From the NCBI GenBank assembly GCA_002221725.1, contig NJFT01000090.1, positions 62,001 through 126,000 of the forward strand: 64,000 nucleotides of DNA, in the 5' to 3' direction. This document shows positions 54,186 to 64,000 of the stretch, piece after piece (positions within the stretch are counted from its first letter, which is position 1; each line of letters opens with the position of its first letter). The position numbers and the translations under genes were made by a program. The notes under the pieces are model-generated. The model ran no database searches, was not told where the DNA came from, and worked only from the letters and a program-made list of their open reading frames with translations. The stretch is from Scedosporium boydii. Its lineage: Eukaryota > Ascomycota > Sordariomycetes > Microascales > Microascaceae.

Positions 54186-55340
54186 TGATTGACGGGATCG
54201 GGATAGGGATTTTGGTACTCGGTTCGTTGCGCGGGATTAGGATCGGCGGAGCAGAAATCGCCGGGTCAATAATTCTAGGTTGCAGAAGGGCGAAGGCACT
54301 GGACTGGTCAGATCTCGGTCGCGAACTGGGGCGAGACGCCGCGGCATAAGCGCATCACGTGATATTACTGGTGAATTTGGCGGGAACAGAGTGGTTTCCA
54401 TTCGAAGCTATTCTACACGAACTCTGAGGCAAGCTGGACAATAGTGCTGGGGGCTTCTACAAAGTTAAGGAGAATTCGAAATTACACTACTCGACTCGTG
54501 TACAAGTGTACAAACGAGGAACCGAGCATAAGAGTTAGACGCCATAAATAACCCCTCTTCTTGGAAGGGTGGAGGACTGAAAGAAGCTTGCGAGTGTCTT
54601 TTGATCAAACTAGAAAATGCGATTTCCAGTGCAGCTGTGTTAATCTAGAAGTACAGTGCAGGTCAGTGGAAGACAGCACCAGTACTCCCTAAGAAATCGT
54701 GCTGTCAGAGTAAAGCTATTACTCTACACAGTGAAGGTTGGCCTACCCACAGGGCGTATGTCAGGAGTAGCCAGGCAGGGTAGAGTGACGCGGAGGGCTA
54801 CGAGGTAAGATTAAGTGCGTCGGTGCTGGGGAAGTGTTTTGGGGGGGAAAGAAGGGGGGGGAATAATCCACAACACTTGAAACATGCGTGCCAAGACATC
54901 GCAAGGATCGAGTCAACTCCACACAACTATTGCACTTCCCCGCGCCCCACAAACCTTGTTGTGTACATGCGTGTCGGGATTGTCCCAGATCCCGCAACGT
55001 CCGCGTAATCCGCGGCTTACTCGGGATAAGGCGAACAGCAATGGAGAGCCCGGTCTGTCTGCATCGCAGCCCAGATTTGCGAAACGACATGGCTGGCTGG
55101 CCACGAGGAATCTGCGGAGATGTGGCAATGGTTTGTGTAAGTGGTCGACTTGTCCTCTGATGGGCCGATCAATCAACATGTGGGATAAATAATGGTTAAA
55201 AATCCGCATTCATAATGATAATTTTCGACAAGGTAAACAAGCATCTCTTAACTTTCCATAACATCTATAGATTTATTCCAGAAAAAAAGAATTATCGGCT
55301 CGTCGCGACACCCGAAAAGCATCAAAACCAAGTGAGAACA
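54186..55340. other. Divergent intergenic region
   Basis: The regulator reads left and the PhyH gene reads right. A G-rich run (nine and eight G with interruptions) lies at 54840-54862. No gene recognised. Confidence 0.5.
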
Positions 55341-56536
55341 ATGCCTTCTGCTACCGTCCCCGTCAACAACACCTCCGGGAATGCCCCCTCGAAGACGAAG
55401 GCGAGTTTGCCTCTTAACACGACTAGCAAGACCAACGATTACCTCCCAAACAGCAACGGCGTGAAGTACGACTACGCAACCACAGAGGTCGGTGGAAACA
55501 CAGACATTCTCGATAAACAGGCCGGCACCGAGTTTGGAGATTGGAGGAATGAATTTTTCCGGGATGGATATACGGTGATCAAGGAGGCCATTCCCCGTGA
55601 GCGTGCTCTGGACTACCAACGCAAAGCCCTAGGATGGTTCGGAAAGTTCCCCTTTGGCTTCGACATCAACGACAAGAGCACTTGGGTGAATAACAAATTG
55701 CCCGTCATGATGAAAGGCGGCATGATTCTCAACTACTGTGCGGCACACGAGAAGTGGGTGTGGGAGGCCCGCTGGTGAGTGTCTTCCCGCTTTCCATGGA
55801 AACCCCTTGGCTGTGTACTAGTAGTGCTAACTTTGCGGATCATATTAGCGAACCAGGTGTTATCGAGCCCTTCGCCAAACTCTGGGGAACCGATGAACTT
55901 CTCGTTTCATTCGACGCTGTCAATATTACGCTGCCCCACCGAACCGATGTGAAATGGGCGCCTTGGCCTCACGTTGACCAGGCACCCACCCGCAAGGGTC
56001 TTGCCTGCGCCCAGGGCATCATCAATCTCTCTGAGGCAGGCCCCCGAGACGGTGGCTTGCAACTTCTCCAAGGCAGCTCCAAACTCTTCGAACAGTTCTT
56101 CAAGGAGCATCCTCCCAAGCCCAAGGACGCCGACTCTCCGGGCCAGCTCGACTGGTATGGCTTTACTCTCGAGGATGTGAAGTGGTTCGAAGATCATGGC
56201 TGCAAGCTTATCAAAGTGAACGCCGAGCCGGGCGATGTCATCATCTGGGACTCGCGCACCGTGCATTACGCTAAGCTGCCAGAGAGCGATACTGTTCGAA
56301 CGATCATTTACGCAACCTACACGCCGGCCAGCCTAGCCAGTCCAGAGGACATCGCTCTCAAGGCAGATCTCTTTCACCGATACGAGGCCACGACTCACTG
56401 GCCTCACTGCAACATTTTTGGCCAGGGCAAGGCCTTGAGGGACGGAAATATTTGCCCTGGTGAGCGTGAGCAGCCGCTCGAGAAGCCGGAATTGACGGAC
56501 AAGCTCTTGAAGCTGGCGGGAGTGAAGGCGTACTGA
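55341..56536 (+). CDS. Phytanoyl-CoA dioxygenase (PhyH) family protein
   Basis: Two exons, join(55341..55774, 55849..56536), 373 aa, intron 74 nt (GTGAGT/TAG). It contains WRNEFFRDGYTVIKEAIPRE, a typical start of the PhyH fold, the iron-binding H-x-D in WPHVDQAPTRKG, and a distal His and Arg in GDVIIWDSRTVHYAKLPESD. The first 60 residues are Ser/Thr/Asn-rich and unstructured. It is an Fe(II)/2-oxoglutarate dioxygenase; fungal members serve in lipid or secondary metabolism, and the substrate is unknown. It stands alone, starting 1.15 kb from the regulator and reading away from it, so co-regulation is possible but unproven. It is unrelated in sequence to the 2OG enzyme at 2.5-3.7 kb. Confidence 0.86.
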
Positions 56537-57014
56537 GAGAGGGCCTGGACTGCGCTATCCATTCCTTCAAACTAGTTATAGACAAAGGTTCACTCACTTT
56601 TACTAGTCTATTTGTCACAACATGTGAGCAACTGCAGAATTTAGCGTTGGGTTCTCGTTTGGGTCAGGGGCAGTGTTGAGTCTATGTCTGCCAGAATGAA
56701 TCCTGAAATTATCGGAACTTAGACATTAGCAGAGACGATGTAAGAAGTGGCGCAGTGTGAAGCATCTAGATAGCTTATAACAAGCATTACGCATAACGTT
56801 TCAGTGTGCTCGTCGTTGTGTTGAGGCTGCGCATCTCTACTGAATTCAACTGAAAGCGGCAGCATTGTCACGACTCGGCCGCCGGGTCGGAGACCCGGGG
56901 TGCTGACGTGGTAGGACCCCGCCTGCTATAGGCCTGGTTGTCCTTTCCGAGGTGGCACCAGCAAAGGGCCTGTAAGGACGCCTATGATCTTGAACCCCAA
57001 TGGCGACTGAAACA
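56537..57014. repeat. LTR-like fragment with hairpin
   Basis: From 56866 the sequence TGTCACGACTCGGCC is followed by a perfect hairpin CCGGGTC-GGA-GACCCGG (56882-56898). TGTCACGA-type beginnings are common for LTRs of fungal Gypsy elements. No second end was found, so this may be only a fragment that interrupts the 5' part of the chitinase-like pseudogene. Confidence 0.35.
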
Positions 57015-58599
57015 AGTTGTATTTGTTCAGGCGGTCGGCTGACCTAAACATCACAATAGTGTACCGATATCCCCGGCACTCTCTCATACTTTGAGATCCA
57101 GAATATCATCAAGGAAAAGGGACTAAAGCCATATTACGTAAAGAAGGACGTATATCTTCTGGAACGATAACCAGTGGGTCAGCTATGTAAATTTCTGGCC
57201 ATCATTTCCTATATTCTCCCTCGCCATGACTGTTGTCTATGGCGTTGACACTCCATGCATCGTAGGACGATGAAGAGACCATCGGGGCGAAGATCGAGTA
57301 TGCCATCTCGACTCCATTGACCAGGACACACCCGCCCTCGACGCCCTCTTAATCATCGTCGGTAAAGGCATCGACACTAGGGTCTTCAAGAACTCAGAGT
57401 CCGAGGACGTCGGGTACTGGCAGGACATTGGGAACCAGGACTGCTATGTGACCGGCTGAAGCGGGTCATGCAAGGCTGCACTAGAACACGCTAATAACTG
57501 CTACTGGAGTGGAAAGGGCAAAGACTGCAGTCCTGGCGATAGGTTCTGACTTTCAAGGGCGCTTGGCAGGATGATGAAGGTGACATTGCCGGCCTGGCTA
57601 GCCTAGTTGGGGACCAGCTCAAGAACGGGCTGGAGGACCATTGGGTCTCCGAGCGACAGTACTACTGCTGTCCACCAGATGACTTCGACCGCTAGAAGGA
57701 TAAAAGCTGCCGCTGGGGTGGCATAGCTTGGCCTGCAGAGACGAAGAACCTCGAAACCAACATCTGGCTAACTTCCTCCCCCATCCCTACGACCTGAATA
57801 GGGTATTCATCGTTCTAGCTGCATCAAAATCTGGGTCTGAGCTGGATGGGGCCCATTTTTTCGTACGCGAATTTAGTGGTACTACGCACGTCGCGACCTA
57901 TAGGTGTGACATTTGGGAAACTATTCGCTCGGCAATGGAGGCTGTATTTGGCAAGGATAGCCGGTTTATCCAGCAGGAGCTTGAAGCAGCGAGGTCGAGG
58001 CCAGGAAGGTGGAACCCCGACTGGGAAAATGAGCAAGATGAGTGGCCCGGAGTCTACGGCAGCGACGAGGGCGTGTACGAAGTGTTCCGCTTTGTCTTCA
58101 AGGCCCACAACGTTGCCACCACCGACCGCCCCCTGCGTGGCTGGGGAGCCACTACCAGGTCTCGGCCACTTTCAACACGGTTACGAAGGAGTGGGGGGCT
58201 CAGAAGGCGTTTATCAGCGATGGAGGAGATTGCACCGGGGATGATAATGACGAGTGGATCCCGGGGGCTTCGAGACTGGGGAACCAGCAGCTTATCCGGG
58301 CGTACTACGACAGCTATAAATGGAGAGACGCAATGCCTATCATCACGACTCGTGATATCGACGTCAGTGAGGAGAAAACGCGCAGAATGCTCGGCAAGCG
58401 CGACGATTTATATCCCCTGAAACACGAGAATAAGGGTTGGTACGACAGATGGAGTCGGCATATCTATCTGAGCTTTTTCCACGATGAGGACTTTACGATT
58501 TTGTGGGACACTATGGAGGGGTACTACGTTGTCTTTGACTTTAGGGAGCCGGAGAGCGAAGGCGTAGGTGGGCAAGTAGGTGAACAGTCTCAGAGCTGA
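57015..58599 (+). pseudogene. GH18 chitinase / killer-toxin-subunit-like pseudogene
   Basis: The plus strand keeps scattered blocks that recall class V fungal chitinases of the killer-toxin alpha-subunit type: EIQNIIKEKGLKPYYVKKD, NQWVSYVNFWPSF, a SIDQDTPALDALL-like block, DVGYWQDIGNQDCYVTG and CSPGDRF. These lie in different frames with several stops, and the start and catalytic region are missing. The C-terminal ~230 residues remain open in one frame (57728-58108) and, after a shift, in another to 58599. It is a dead, truncated gene with no intact catalytic site visible. Confidence 0.5.
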
Positions 58600-59474
58600 G
58601 GTTTAGGGGTCTCATCGAAATGAGGATGATTTCTGCAGACAGTCGCGTCGCAACCTAGGCGGACTAGAAGCTCCGCAAGGGACTCTTCGACCGTCGTGTT
58701 TCTTGTAGCCGAGAGGGTCTCTGGATCAATAGTTCGTGTCTTGTGGATGTCATTGTTGACATATGAATGACACGTCGGCAAGGGTGATATTGAATGATTG
58801 CTGCCCTCCGAGGTCTGAAACTATGAGCATTTGCGAAAGACTACTGTGAAATCCAGCTGTAAGTAGTGGAATCTATTCCGCTTCGACCTTGTCGGACCGA
58901 GTATGGAGGCGATAATTGCGGCCTTTGTCTCCACTGCTGACGTTCATCTCATTCGCTGCATCGCGGCCTTGTCGATCATGAAGTCTGCTTGAAATGTCGC
59001 ACAGGTGAATATATAATATATGGGCTGATGGTCTTCTTTCTAGAGCTTGCGCCAGCTAGCAAATAATCCAATTTTACCGTTACTCATTTGATTGTGGGAT
59101 ATATTCCGAGGTCGAATCGCCCCTGAGGAGATCGTTTTGGGGACTCTGCGAGGCCATTTCTTGTGCGGCTTCGTAATGCATTTAATATACCGTGAGCACC
59201 ACCATTCTTGTTTCCAATATCACTTAGCCGACATGCCCAAGCTATAGTCAGGACCGAGATGAGGATGGAGATGAATACTAGACCGCTTCAATGACGAGTC
59301 AGAAATAATATAATAGCGATTTGGAGACGAGGTGGGGGTTGCTCAATTCCATCCCTCTGGTGCCCACCTATGTACACGACTCGAACCTCTTTAACCAGTG
59401 GCGCATGTAAATCAACAGGCCTCAACCTAAAATATCAATTCGATGCTAACTTAATTACAGAAACATCGCCATCG
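58600..59474. other. Intergenic region
   Basis: Nothing recognised between the pseudogene and the 3' end of the membrane protein gene. Confidence 0.5.
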
Positions 59475-61594
59475 TCACGATACCCCAAGCCTCAAATGCC
59501 CGTCCTCATATCTAAACAATCTCGCCCTCGTCCTGCTCGCCCTTTCGCTCATCTCCCCGAGCTTCTCCAAACTATTCTGTTCCGCCACCGTCTCCCCGCT
59601 AAGCGGGTGGTATAAATATGGCAGAATAGACGACTTCCAGATCTGGCCTCGACTAGCCCGATTAACGATGATGGTGAGGAGAAGAAATACCGTAGCCGCG
59701 AAAACCACTCCGGCCGGGAGGATGAACCACGGCCAGCTCACATGGACATACGTCTCCTCGCGGAATGAAATCCCCTCTACCGTGGCGGTGGTCGCATTGA
59801 TCCTGGCAGCGGCATCGTCTACAGCGGCATTCCTGAAGACAAGATCGGTAGGCGCCACGCTGCGTATATAGTCACTCATGCGGTCGGCCAGGTTGTCCAT
59901 TAGCTGGGATAAGTTGGTACTCTGGAACAGAGTGTTGGAGATGTCGAAGCTGCCGAGACCCCCGCTACTGTCCGGACCGTTGTCAGAATACAGTGTAGTG
60001 GTAAATAAGGCGACGAGGGTGGCAGAGATTGCATTGAAGTCCGCGCTGTTAATCACGAAGCTGTTGGTCGGGTTGTCCGTCGCGGGGAGGGTCCTGTATC
60101 CGACGTAGACGGTAGGGGCAGTTTTAACGTAGAGGAGAGAAGTCCCATTGATATCCCGAAAGTTGTAGGAGGGCGCGTCTGGCGAGCTACCGGTGACGCG
60201 AAATGCTCGATAGGTCCGCTCACAGAACCGGATGCTACACTCGGAGACGGTCCGTTCGTCGTTCATAGCTCCATGTGTGTCCGGAGGACCTTTCATAAGC
60301 GCAAAGGTCGCGAGGCAGACCGAATCGTTTCCAGGAGCGGCAGTCGAATCGAGGTTGGTCCAATAGGAGGTTGCGGAGGCCGCCTTGCTGTATGTCGCCG
60401 AGAGGTTGAATCCGCCTGGGGTGGTGACGTTGCAGGTCGAGATGATGGATGCTCCATTGCCTGGGGCACACTTGCTCTTCGATTCCGTCGTGACATCCTC
60501 GCAAGATGCGCAGATGCCGAGGGTGGACAGATCTGGGAATGTGCAATTTCCCGTGGGGCAGGAGAAGAGCGGATCCCCCGCCTTCCCGTAAACCCCCATT
60601 AAAATGGCACCCTGCATCCCCGGCTCAATTTGTTGGGCTGCAGAATTGTCAGCTCGATCATCGTAGTAAGAACTAGACGAGGAGAGAAGGGAGGACGAGA
60701 AGAAATAGAAGACTTACCTCTTGCACGACCTGTGTAAGCTGTTGAGCCAGAGTTGTAAGCCTGGGCTCTACGTATCCACGCCGTAGCGGCATCACTGGGG
60801 ACGGTTCGAGAGGGAAAGGAGACGATCTGCTGAGCAAAGGGATCTATAGCCAAAGCCATAATGGTGATGATACAGCCGATGACTACCAAGGCGTCCCTTC
60901 TCCTAGAATGCCATAAAAGACAAAAAGACCCCCAGGGCCCGCGGCTCGCGTCATCGAACCGTTGCATGTCGATAGTCTTACGGGCATGCCGGCGGAAATA
61001 CAACCACTTGAACTGGCTGATGCATTCGGCGACGGGATAGAGTAAAGCCGCTTTTGCAACAGTGGCAAAGATGGAGATCAAGGCATTGGGGTTGATGGGC
61101 ATATGCCACTGCGATAACGGTCGGTTGTCCATTGTTCCCAGGATGGCTGCGATTGCGCCGATGCATGCGATGCTAAGGAGGAGACTGAGGCATTCGAAAA
61201 GCCAATTATCCTCACCGACATTGACATCGAGACAGGAAGCGGGCTTCGTAGAGTACGGTTCCTCCTTCTGGGAAGAGGAAGATGCGTCTATGAGCGGATC
61301 AGAGTCTGGATTGGGAACTTCAAGTTGCCGGGTTCCGTCTGTGGGGACATGTGCCGGAGCACCGTGCTGAGGTGCTGGAAACTGCTGAGGTGCTGGAAGG
61401 CTTGATAGCGGGATAGACCCGAACTGTGCGGGCGGGCCCATTGTGTAATGGCTGTAAGGTTCGGCCGGATTCCACGAGAGCGGCTCAACAGACCGCGCTC
61501 CGTCTTCACTTACTCGGTCGGACACGTGGGGAGAATGATACGGCCTCAGGGGCGGTGATGGGGAGCCGGACACTCCCTCTCGTGAGGACATCAT
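59475..61594 (-). CDS. DUF3176 membrane protein
   Basis: Two exons, complement of join(59475..60637, 60718..61594), 679 aa, intron 80 nt (GTAAGT/CAG), start at the ATG at 61594. The N-terminal ~130 residues are Pro/Ser-rich and disordered. Membrane segments follow (WLFECLSLLLSIACIGAIAAI; ALVVIGCIITIMALAIDPF), then QQIVSFPSR, typical of DUF3176. The long extracellular part has CPTGNCTFPDLSTLGICASC, the C-x4-C...C-x2-C pattern, and many N-glycosylation sites (NAT, NGT, NLS, NVT). A last helix (WPWFILPAGVVFAATVFLLL) precedes a cytosolic tail WKSSILPYLYHPL. It is a plasma-membrane protein of unknown function, widespread in filamentous fungi and often in multiple copies. Confidence 0.85.
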
Positions 61595-62312
61595 CTTCCT
61601 CACTGGCGACTGCGACGTGCGAGACGGTAATTATCGGCGCTCCCTGCTCATAAAAAGGCGGAAGATGATGACGCAGAAAAGTTACGCATTATGGTTTGAA
61701 GTAAGTAATAAGGACTGCCGCTTTCTTGTTCTGCTCTCACAGATTGCGGCTGAAACCGAAACAGATGCGCAGGCTCAGGCGCGTCGATGTCCAATCAGTA
61801 GGGCGGCAGTTGCTCTGAAGGATTGAGGAATCGGGCTCCGCCACGTCCCTAGCGACAGCTTGGCTCTCATTAATTATTTATGCATTCTGCATAGAGCACT
61901 TCATATTAGTGATTAATTCGCCATCAATTAATCCTTCTACCACGGGGTCACAACGTCGTACGAACAAAGGGGGCAGTGGGGAGCCCTTGCAGCAACTCTA
62001 CAGGAGCGATCCTATCAGGCGTTAGCGACCCGCCACGCTACACAAGAAGCCGAGGACAATAATTCAGCCAATCTCTCGCAGCAGGCGAAAACTTTCCAAT
62101 TTCCAATCCCTCCCCGCTTTCGAATCTTACCAGATCCGACAACAAGAAGGTCTGTGGAATCCATTTCTGTGTGAGAAGAAAGACCTGGCTGGTAAGTGAG
62201 ACACTCTGTTGGTCAGTCCACACTCCAGGCGTGGAAAGCTCTGTTGCCTTGGCGGGGGTTGTCCGCTAACCAGTGAAGCGACGCCAGCTCTCCAAGCGGT
62301 GTTTTTTTCACG
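61595..62312. other. Divergent intergenic region
   Basis: The DUF3176 gene reads left and the acidic protein gene reads right. Nothing else recognised. Confidence 0.5.
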
Positions 62313-63152
62313 ATGAGCGACAACGAGTCGGACAACTACTCTCTAGAGGAGGAGGATGACGACTCCAGTCTCCCGATCTACTCTGCGGAGGAGATTGCCG
62401 ACACGTTCTTGGACTTTTATAAATTCCTCACGACCCTCCACTACAACCCAGCCGACCTGAAAGTCGCTCCAGAGGATGGATGGGGCCAACTGATCCCCGA
62501 CAACTACGCCGAGATCAAGTCCGAGGAAGTCCTTGAAGTCCTGCGCCGGCTCCCCTACTTCAAGCACAATGACCAGGCGTTCCACTACAAGTCGTACCTG
62601 GTGGACTACACCGCTGTTAAGCGGGACTTCTTTGGGGAAGAGGATGAAAGAATGGAGTACCTAGAGATTTGGTGTAACGACGGGGAAATCGTCGACCAGA
62701 AGTACTGCATCCACATCGCTTGGGGCTATGAAAGTGGCGGTCGCGAGTTCGTCCTGAATGTCCTCCATGGCGAAATCACCGAGGACATGCTCAGAGTCGA
62801 TCAACTTGGTTTCAAAGATATCCAGTCATTCTTTGACGAGTTGAAAGAGCAGTATAGGACTCTGCAGCTGATCCCGTGCATCGGCAGGGAGACCCTCGAA
62901 GCAGACAGCGTGCCGGAGCGGGAGGGAGAAGTCACAGAGGAGGAGTTCAAGGCCCAGACAGATGAGGACTTCCCTACCGATTTGGACATCCAGTACATTA
63001 GGCAGCTCTACCGCAAGCATGGCTGGCCCGAGGCATTCAAAAGGGAGGAATGCTTCCAGGCTGTGAAGGAGCTGTCGGATTCTCTGGAGGCCCAGGGGAG
63101 ATACGGTTGGCCAGAAGTGCATGAGTCAGAGGGCTACGTTAGGCAAGGTTGA
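62313..63152 (+). CDS. Conserved-looking acidic hypothetical protein
   Basis: An intronless 279-aa frame beginning MSDNESDNYSLEEEDDD, a strongly acidic tail, then a folded-looking region (ADTFLDFYKFLTTLHYN, LEIWCNDGEIVDQKYCIHIAWGY) with no signal peptide and no membrane helix. I do not recognise the family. The codon choice and evenly mixed composition look coding, and a long stop-free frame with an acidic start is typical of a cytosolic or nuclear protein. It reads away from the DUF3176 gene and toward the membrane protein at the window end. Confidence 0.6.
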   Translation: MSDNESDNYSLEEEDDDSSLPIYSAEEIADTFLDFYKFLTTLHYNPADLKVAPEDGWGQLIPDNYAEIKSEEVLEVLRRLPYFKHNDQAFHYKSYLVDYTAVKRDFFGEEDERMEYLEIWCNDGEIVDQKYCIHIAWGYESGGREFVLNVLHGEITEDMLRVDQLGFKDIQSFFDELKEQYRTLQLIPCIGRETLEADSVPEREGEVTEEEFKAQTDEDFPTDLDIQYIRQLYRKHGWPEAFKREECFQAVKELSDSLEAQGRYGWPEVHESEGYVRQG

Positions 63153-63653
63153 AAGTTGGCATTTAAGGACTGAGGAGCAGTGAGATAATCATCTATATGG
63201 TGAATTGAAGACTACCAGGCGCCAGTCTAGAGATTAGCTTTAAATGCTTGTAGAGAGGAAAAAAGAGATGGCATGTGGGAGATGAGAAACGTACTTTGTT
63301 CCATGCATAACGGCGACTTGGGAGACGCTAGAGAACATCAGAGCCGAGACTCTGGCGCGAAAATCCAGCTCACAAAAGCACGAATTCTGGGAGATTCTGC
63401 CCCTGCCGCCCAAGAAAGAGCTTTCGACAAGGCTTTCAATGGTATTACTGGGATGTGTATCACAGGGAATTGCGAGTTCTCGGATGATGATAGGAAAGAG
63501 TGGGCATAACGATCGTACCTGTTGGCGAGAATACCCAAGCCAAGCCGGTGTCCTATTGACGATACAGCGAAAAGAATATAGAATTAAGAACCAACGATCT
63601 CGTACAAATTATCTGGAAAATGAGAAAATGCGCATTACGCCCTTTCATAACCT
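63153..63653. other. Convergent intergenic region
   Basis: Nothing recognised between the two 3' ends. Confidence 0.5.
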
Positions 63654-64000
63654 TTAGAGGGGCGGCTTTTGCTCGCCATAGGGGCTCATAGGAATGCCTG
63701 GCTGCATGAGCGGCACTTGAGCGGCATAGCCAGTCGCGGCGGCGAAAGGTCGACCAGCACCGCTCGCATTGGCACTGACGACCACAAGCTTTCCTCCATT
63801 GGAAACTTGCCAATCCTTGCTTGGCATGATGAGGGTGCTCGTCTCCGGGTATAGGAAAGTCGTGTAGATCCTGCCAGGAGACACCTGTCGAAGTCGACGC
63901 TGAAGCTTTTCCAAGCTCGCCTTGCCGAGACACAGCGACACGAGCCAGAAGGCACCGAGGTTGAGGAGGAAGAGAGCGAGGATAAAGGCGGGGATGCCGT
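63654..64000 (-). CDS. Membrane protein, C-terminal part (cut by window end)
   Basis: The minus frame is open from the window edge to the stop at 63654 and ends ...MSPYGEQKPPL. It contains a hydrophobic helix (FILALFLLNLGAFWLVSLCL) followed by a basic, then a Gly/Ala/Pro-rich tail of about 85 residues. It is the cytosolic end of a membrane protein whose beginning lies beyond the window. The family is not identifiable from this end alone. Confidence 0.5.
   Translation of the reverse strand, partial: GIPAFILALFLLNLGAFWLVSLCLGKASLEKLQRRLRQVSPGRIYTTFLYPETSTLIMPSKDWQVSNGGKLVVVSANASGAGRPFAAATGYAAQVPLMQPGIPMSPYGEQKPPL

Noticed and set aside
56866..57014. Calling a full LTR retrotransposon at the pseudogene
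   Set aside because: Only one possible LTR start, no second LTR, no gag/pol and no target duplication.
1..64000. Search for PKS, NRPS, terpene cyclase or CRISPR signatures
   Set aside because: None seen; CRISPR is not expected in a fungal chromosome.

Overview
The window is nuclear DNA of a filamentous ascomycete, most likely an Aspergillus/Penicillium relative (Eurotiales). Genes are cut by many introns of about 40-115 nt with GTAAGT-like donors and YAG acceptors. Families typical of Pezizomycotina recur: Zn2Cys6 regulators, a LaeA-like methyltransferase, UstYa/DUF3328 proteins, DUF3176, DUF1772 and PhyH/2OG oxygenases. Repeats carry C-to-T damage at CpA that looks like RIP. Splice sites were assigned by hand from frame and consensus; wherever exon sums are given they close in frame.

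Left part (1-22 kb). After a gene-poor, partly AT-rich repeat area come a 2OG-Fe(II) oxygenase and then a probable amine/amino-acid catabolic block: succinate-semialdehyde-type dehydrogenase, AAT-family permease, flavin monoamine oxidase, 2-oxopent-4-enoate hydratase-like enzyme and a Zn2Cys6 regulator. These would import an amine or amino acid, deaminate it, oxidise the aldehyde and process a keto-acid. A LaeA-like methyltransferase and a 3-hydroxyacyl-CoA dehydrogenase follow.

Middle (22-34 kb). Here lie a solo-LTR-like repeat, a rare C2H2 plus Zn2Cys6 regulator that looks C-terminally truncated, a DUF1772 membrane protein, an F-box-like protein, an FAD monooxygenase, and a dead pogo/Fot1-type DNA transposon with perfect 53-bp terminal inverted repeats and TA target duplication.

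The most interesting stretch is 34.9-42.4 kb. Three UstYa/DUF3328 genes, each keeping two HxxHC motifs, surround a two-exon gene for a 46-residue secreted peptide with a dibasic (Kex2-like) site and a Tyr-bearing tail, followed by a DUF924 gene. I read this as a candidate ribosomal-peptide (dikaritin-like RiPP) locus with a single-copy core instead of the usual repeated core. No tyrosinase, P450 or methyltransferase is seen in it, so the product would be minimal or completed from elsewhere.

Right part (42-64 kb). Two diverged CocE/NonD (X-Pro dipeptidyl-peptidase-like) hydrolases flank an MFS sugar-type transporter, with a Zn2Cys6 regulator beside them. Then come a PhyH dioxygenase, a wrecked GH18 chitinase-like pseudogene, a DUF3176 membrane protein, an unrecognised acidic protein, and a membrane protein cut by the window end. 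No rRNA, convincing tRNA, CRISPR array, PKS or NRPS was found.
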